Part shown: piece after piece, positions 62,973-64,000 of the stretch
Position numbering within the stretch: position 1 is the first letter of the stretch
How the letters are laid out: every line of letters starts with the position of its first letter
Assembly (NCBI GenBank): GCA_934755305.1
Contig: CAKVLD010000002.1
Coordinates: 104,939 to 168,938, forward strand
Length of the DNA stretch: 64,000 nt
Reading direction: 5' to 3'
Source: an uncultured Clostridium sp.
GTDB lineage: Bacteria; Bacillota; Clostridia; Clostridiales; Clostridiaceae
The notes under the pieces: model-generated
Told to the model about the DNA's origin: nothing
Databases searched by the model: none
The model's input: the letters and a program-made list of their open reading frames with translations, nothing else
Position numbers and translations under genes: made by a program

Positions 62973-63359
62973 TTATTTTATATTCATAATCCCTACACCT
63001 AATACTATTAAGGCTATAGCAATTACTTTTGTTATTGTTAGTGATTCCTTAAATATAACAATAGCTAATATAAAAGTTGCTACTTGTACTATAGCTGTAG
63101 TTACAGGAACTATATAGCTCATATCAAACTTCGCTATAAGAAACATATACATAAGAAAACTACATACATAACAAATTAATCCTAAAATAGAAATAAGGCT
63201 AATTTTAAGATTAAAAACTCCAGTTGAAACAGAAACTACAAAACCTTTATCTGTTCCTAATTTGAATAATACTACTCCGGACACACTAAATATTAAATAA
63301 AGAGCTATAAGTATAATATTCCCCATTTTCATTTCCTCCTTATTTGTATCATTATTCAT
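62973..63359 (-). CDS. Small DMT/EamA-like membrane protein
   Basis: 128 aa with four hydrophobic segments in the size range of small multidrug resistance and ArnE/F-type half-transporters; a late Glu in IFKESLTITKVIAIALIVLGVGI and the PVTTAIVQVATFILA segment are typical of the EamA half-repeat. It likely works as a dimer. Two starts are possible: 63359 (GGAAGG 9 bases before) or 63326/63332 behind AAGGAGG. It follows the DUF2304 gene by 5 bases, a pairing seen in surface-glycan loci; transport of lipid-linked sugar is only a suggestion. Confidence 0.75.
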   Translation of the reverse strand: MNNDTNKEEMKMGNIILIALYLIFSVSGVVLFKLGTDKGFVVSVSTGVFNLKISLISILGLICYVCSFLMYMFLIAKFDMSYIVPVTTAIVQVATFILAIVIFKESLTITKVIAIALIVLGVGIMNIK

Positions 63360-63364
63360 AAGTT

Positions 63365-63724
63365 TTAACCTTCCTCTTTTTTAGATAATTCATATATCTT
63401 TTTTTGTAATAATGCCACTTCTTGTGTTAATACTCTTAATCTTTTATTTAAAGACGATACTATAGAAGTTATAGTAATTAAAATAATTACTATAAACATT
63501 CCTCCTAATACTAATGCACTATTTATGGGTGTTTGTATTCCTAAAATTTCTGATATTAAGTAAACTGATCCTGGAAATATAGTAACAAATAATAACACAA
63601 CACCAGCTATTAACCATAACAAAGTGTATTTTAATTCTAATTTCTTCTTCTTTAATAAATATACTATTAATATTAAATATAAAATAATAGCTATTCCAAA
63701 AAACATCTGTATTCTAAAATTCAT
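63365..63724 (-). CDS. DUF2304-domain membrane protein
   Basis: 119 aa with three hydrophobic segments (about residues 5-23, 33-54, 69-88) and a C-terminal coiled-coil tail (RLRVLTQEVALLQKKIYELSKKEE), the DUF2304 pattern. Family members sit next to glycosyltransferases, but none is in the window. GGGGG lies before the ATG. Function unknown. Confidence 0.8.
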   Translation of the reverse strand: MNFRIQMFFGIAIILYLILIVYLLKKKKLELKYTLLWLIAGVVLLFVTIFPGSVYLISEILGIQTPINSALVLGGMFIVIILITITSIVSSLNKRLRVLTQEVALLQKKIYELSKKEEG

Positions 63725-63747
63725 TATTTTCCCCCTACCATTAAAAA

Positions 63748-63772
63748 GATAGTGTAAAGTTTATACACTATT
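63748..63772. terminator. Hairpin before the DUF2304 gene
   Basis: ATAGTGTA/TACACTAT with a short loop, with T run on the minus strand side and TTCTTTTT on the plus. It may end an upstream minus-strand gene now displaced by the IS at the edge. Confidence 0.5.
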
Positions 63773-63902
63773 CTTTTTAAAAATTTTCTTTATATATCAA
63801 GGTTTCGAAAGTTTTTTTGCATAAAAAAACAACGACCCCCTAATTTCATGTTAAAATTGAATCTACAACAAAACAAATAAAACACGAAAGGATGTCGTTA
63901 TT

Positions 63903-64000
63903 GTGGATTCAATTATAACTCATTTAATCTTATATATTCAATACTTACATAAAATTATTTATGATTTAATTTTATTTATTTCTAAAAATATACCTCTTGG
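63903..64000 (+). CDS. Start of a probable insertion-sequence ORF, cut by the window end
   Basis: GTG at 63903 behind AAAGGATG opens a frame that stays open for 32 codons to the window edge (VDSIITHLILYIQYLHKII, hydrophobic and Ile/Leu-rich). The sequence before it (AACGACCCCCTAATTTCATG near 63831) looks like an IS terminal region. The family cannot be decided from this piece. Confidence 0.4.
   Translation, partial: MDSIITHLILYIQYLHKIIYDLILFISKNIPL

Overview
The window is a chromosomal segment of a very AT-rich, endospore-forming Firmicute, almost certainly a Clostridium (sensu stricto). The signs are clostridial hydrophobic-W (ChW) repeats in secreted enzymes, a reverse rubrerythrin (an anaerobe's peroxide scavenger), GerA/GerB/GerC spore-germination proteins, T-box control of leuS, strong AGGAGG ribosome-binding sites and A/T-ending codons. 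No rRNA, tRNA or CRISPR array was seen.

Layout. 1-3.8 kb: the end of an arginine operon (argJ-argB-argD-argF, argJ cut by the window edge), then fba. 4.8-9.2 kb: housekeeping genes (nucleoid-associated protein, DegV, deoD with a class B sortase, a CYTH protein), followed by a ~250-nt long-hairpin element. 9.6-18.8 kb: an aromatic amino acid operon on the minus strand, read aroF1-aroB-aroA-aroC-pheA-aroE-aroK-aroF2-tyrA, that covers the shikimate pathway steps seen here and both the Phe and Tyr branches. It is preceded by a consensus promoter, an unannotated 44-aa leader peptide with 13 aromatic residues in 20 codons, and an intrinsic terminator with a competing pairing. This is a textbook ribosome-mediated attenuator and is the most interesting signal in the window.

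18.9-30.8 kb: cls, a hydrolase, a ChW/NlpC hydrolase, an acyltransferase, reverse rubrerythrin with a palindrome over its promoter, an APC permease, T-box-leuS, a methyltransferase-like protein and a HesB-like protein. 30.8-38.5 kb: a small alarmone synthetase, a soluble chemoreceptor-like protein, a phosphoesterase, YlqH/YlqG-like proteins, tyrS and a small P-loop-like protein. 38.7-42.4 kb: a germination locus with gerA-gerC divergent from gerB. 42.4-47.1 kb: a zinc-ribbon gene behind a hairpin that masks its ribosome-binding site, an ECF S component, a tiny membrane protein, trpS, a Wzy/ligase-like membrane protein and galU.

47.3-58.8 kb: a cell-wall hydrolase cluster. It holds two giant paralogous autolysins (glucosaminidase, 8 or 7 Ig-like repeats, amidase), a nine-ChW CHAP protein, and a FG-GAP/NlpC protein whose catalytic domain closely matches that of the ChW/NlpC protein near 22 kb. 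58.9-62.9 kb: a nest of insertion sequences: an IS66 remnant, IS21 istA without an intact istB, and an ISL3 element whose transposase is split at an A10 run. 62.9-64 kb: a small DMT-type protein, a DUF2304 protein, and the start of what is probably another transposase running off the window.
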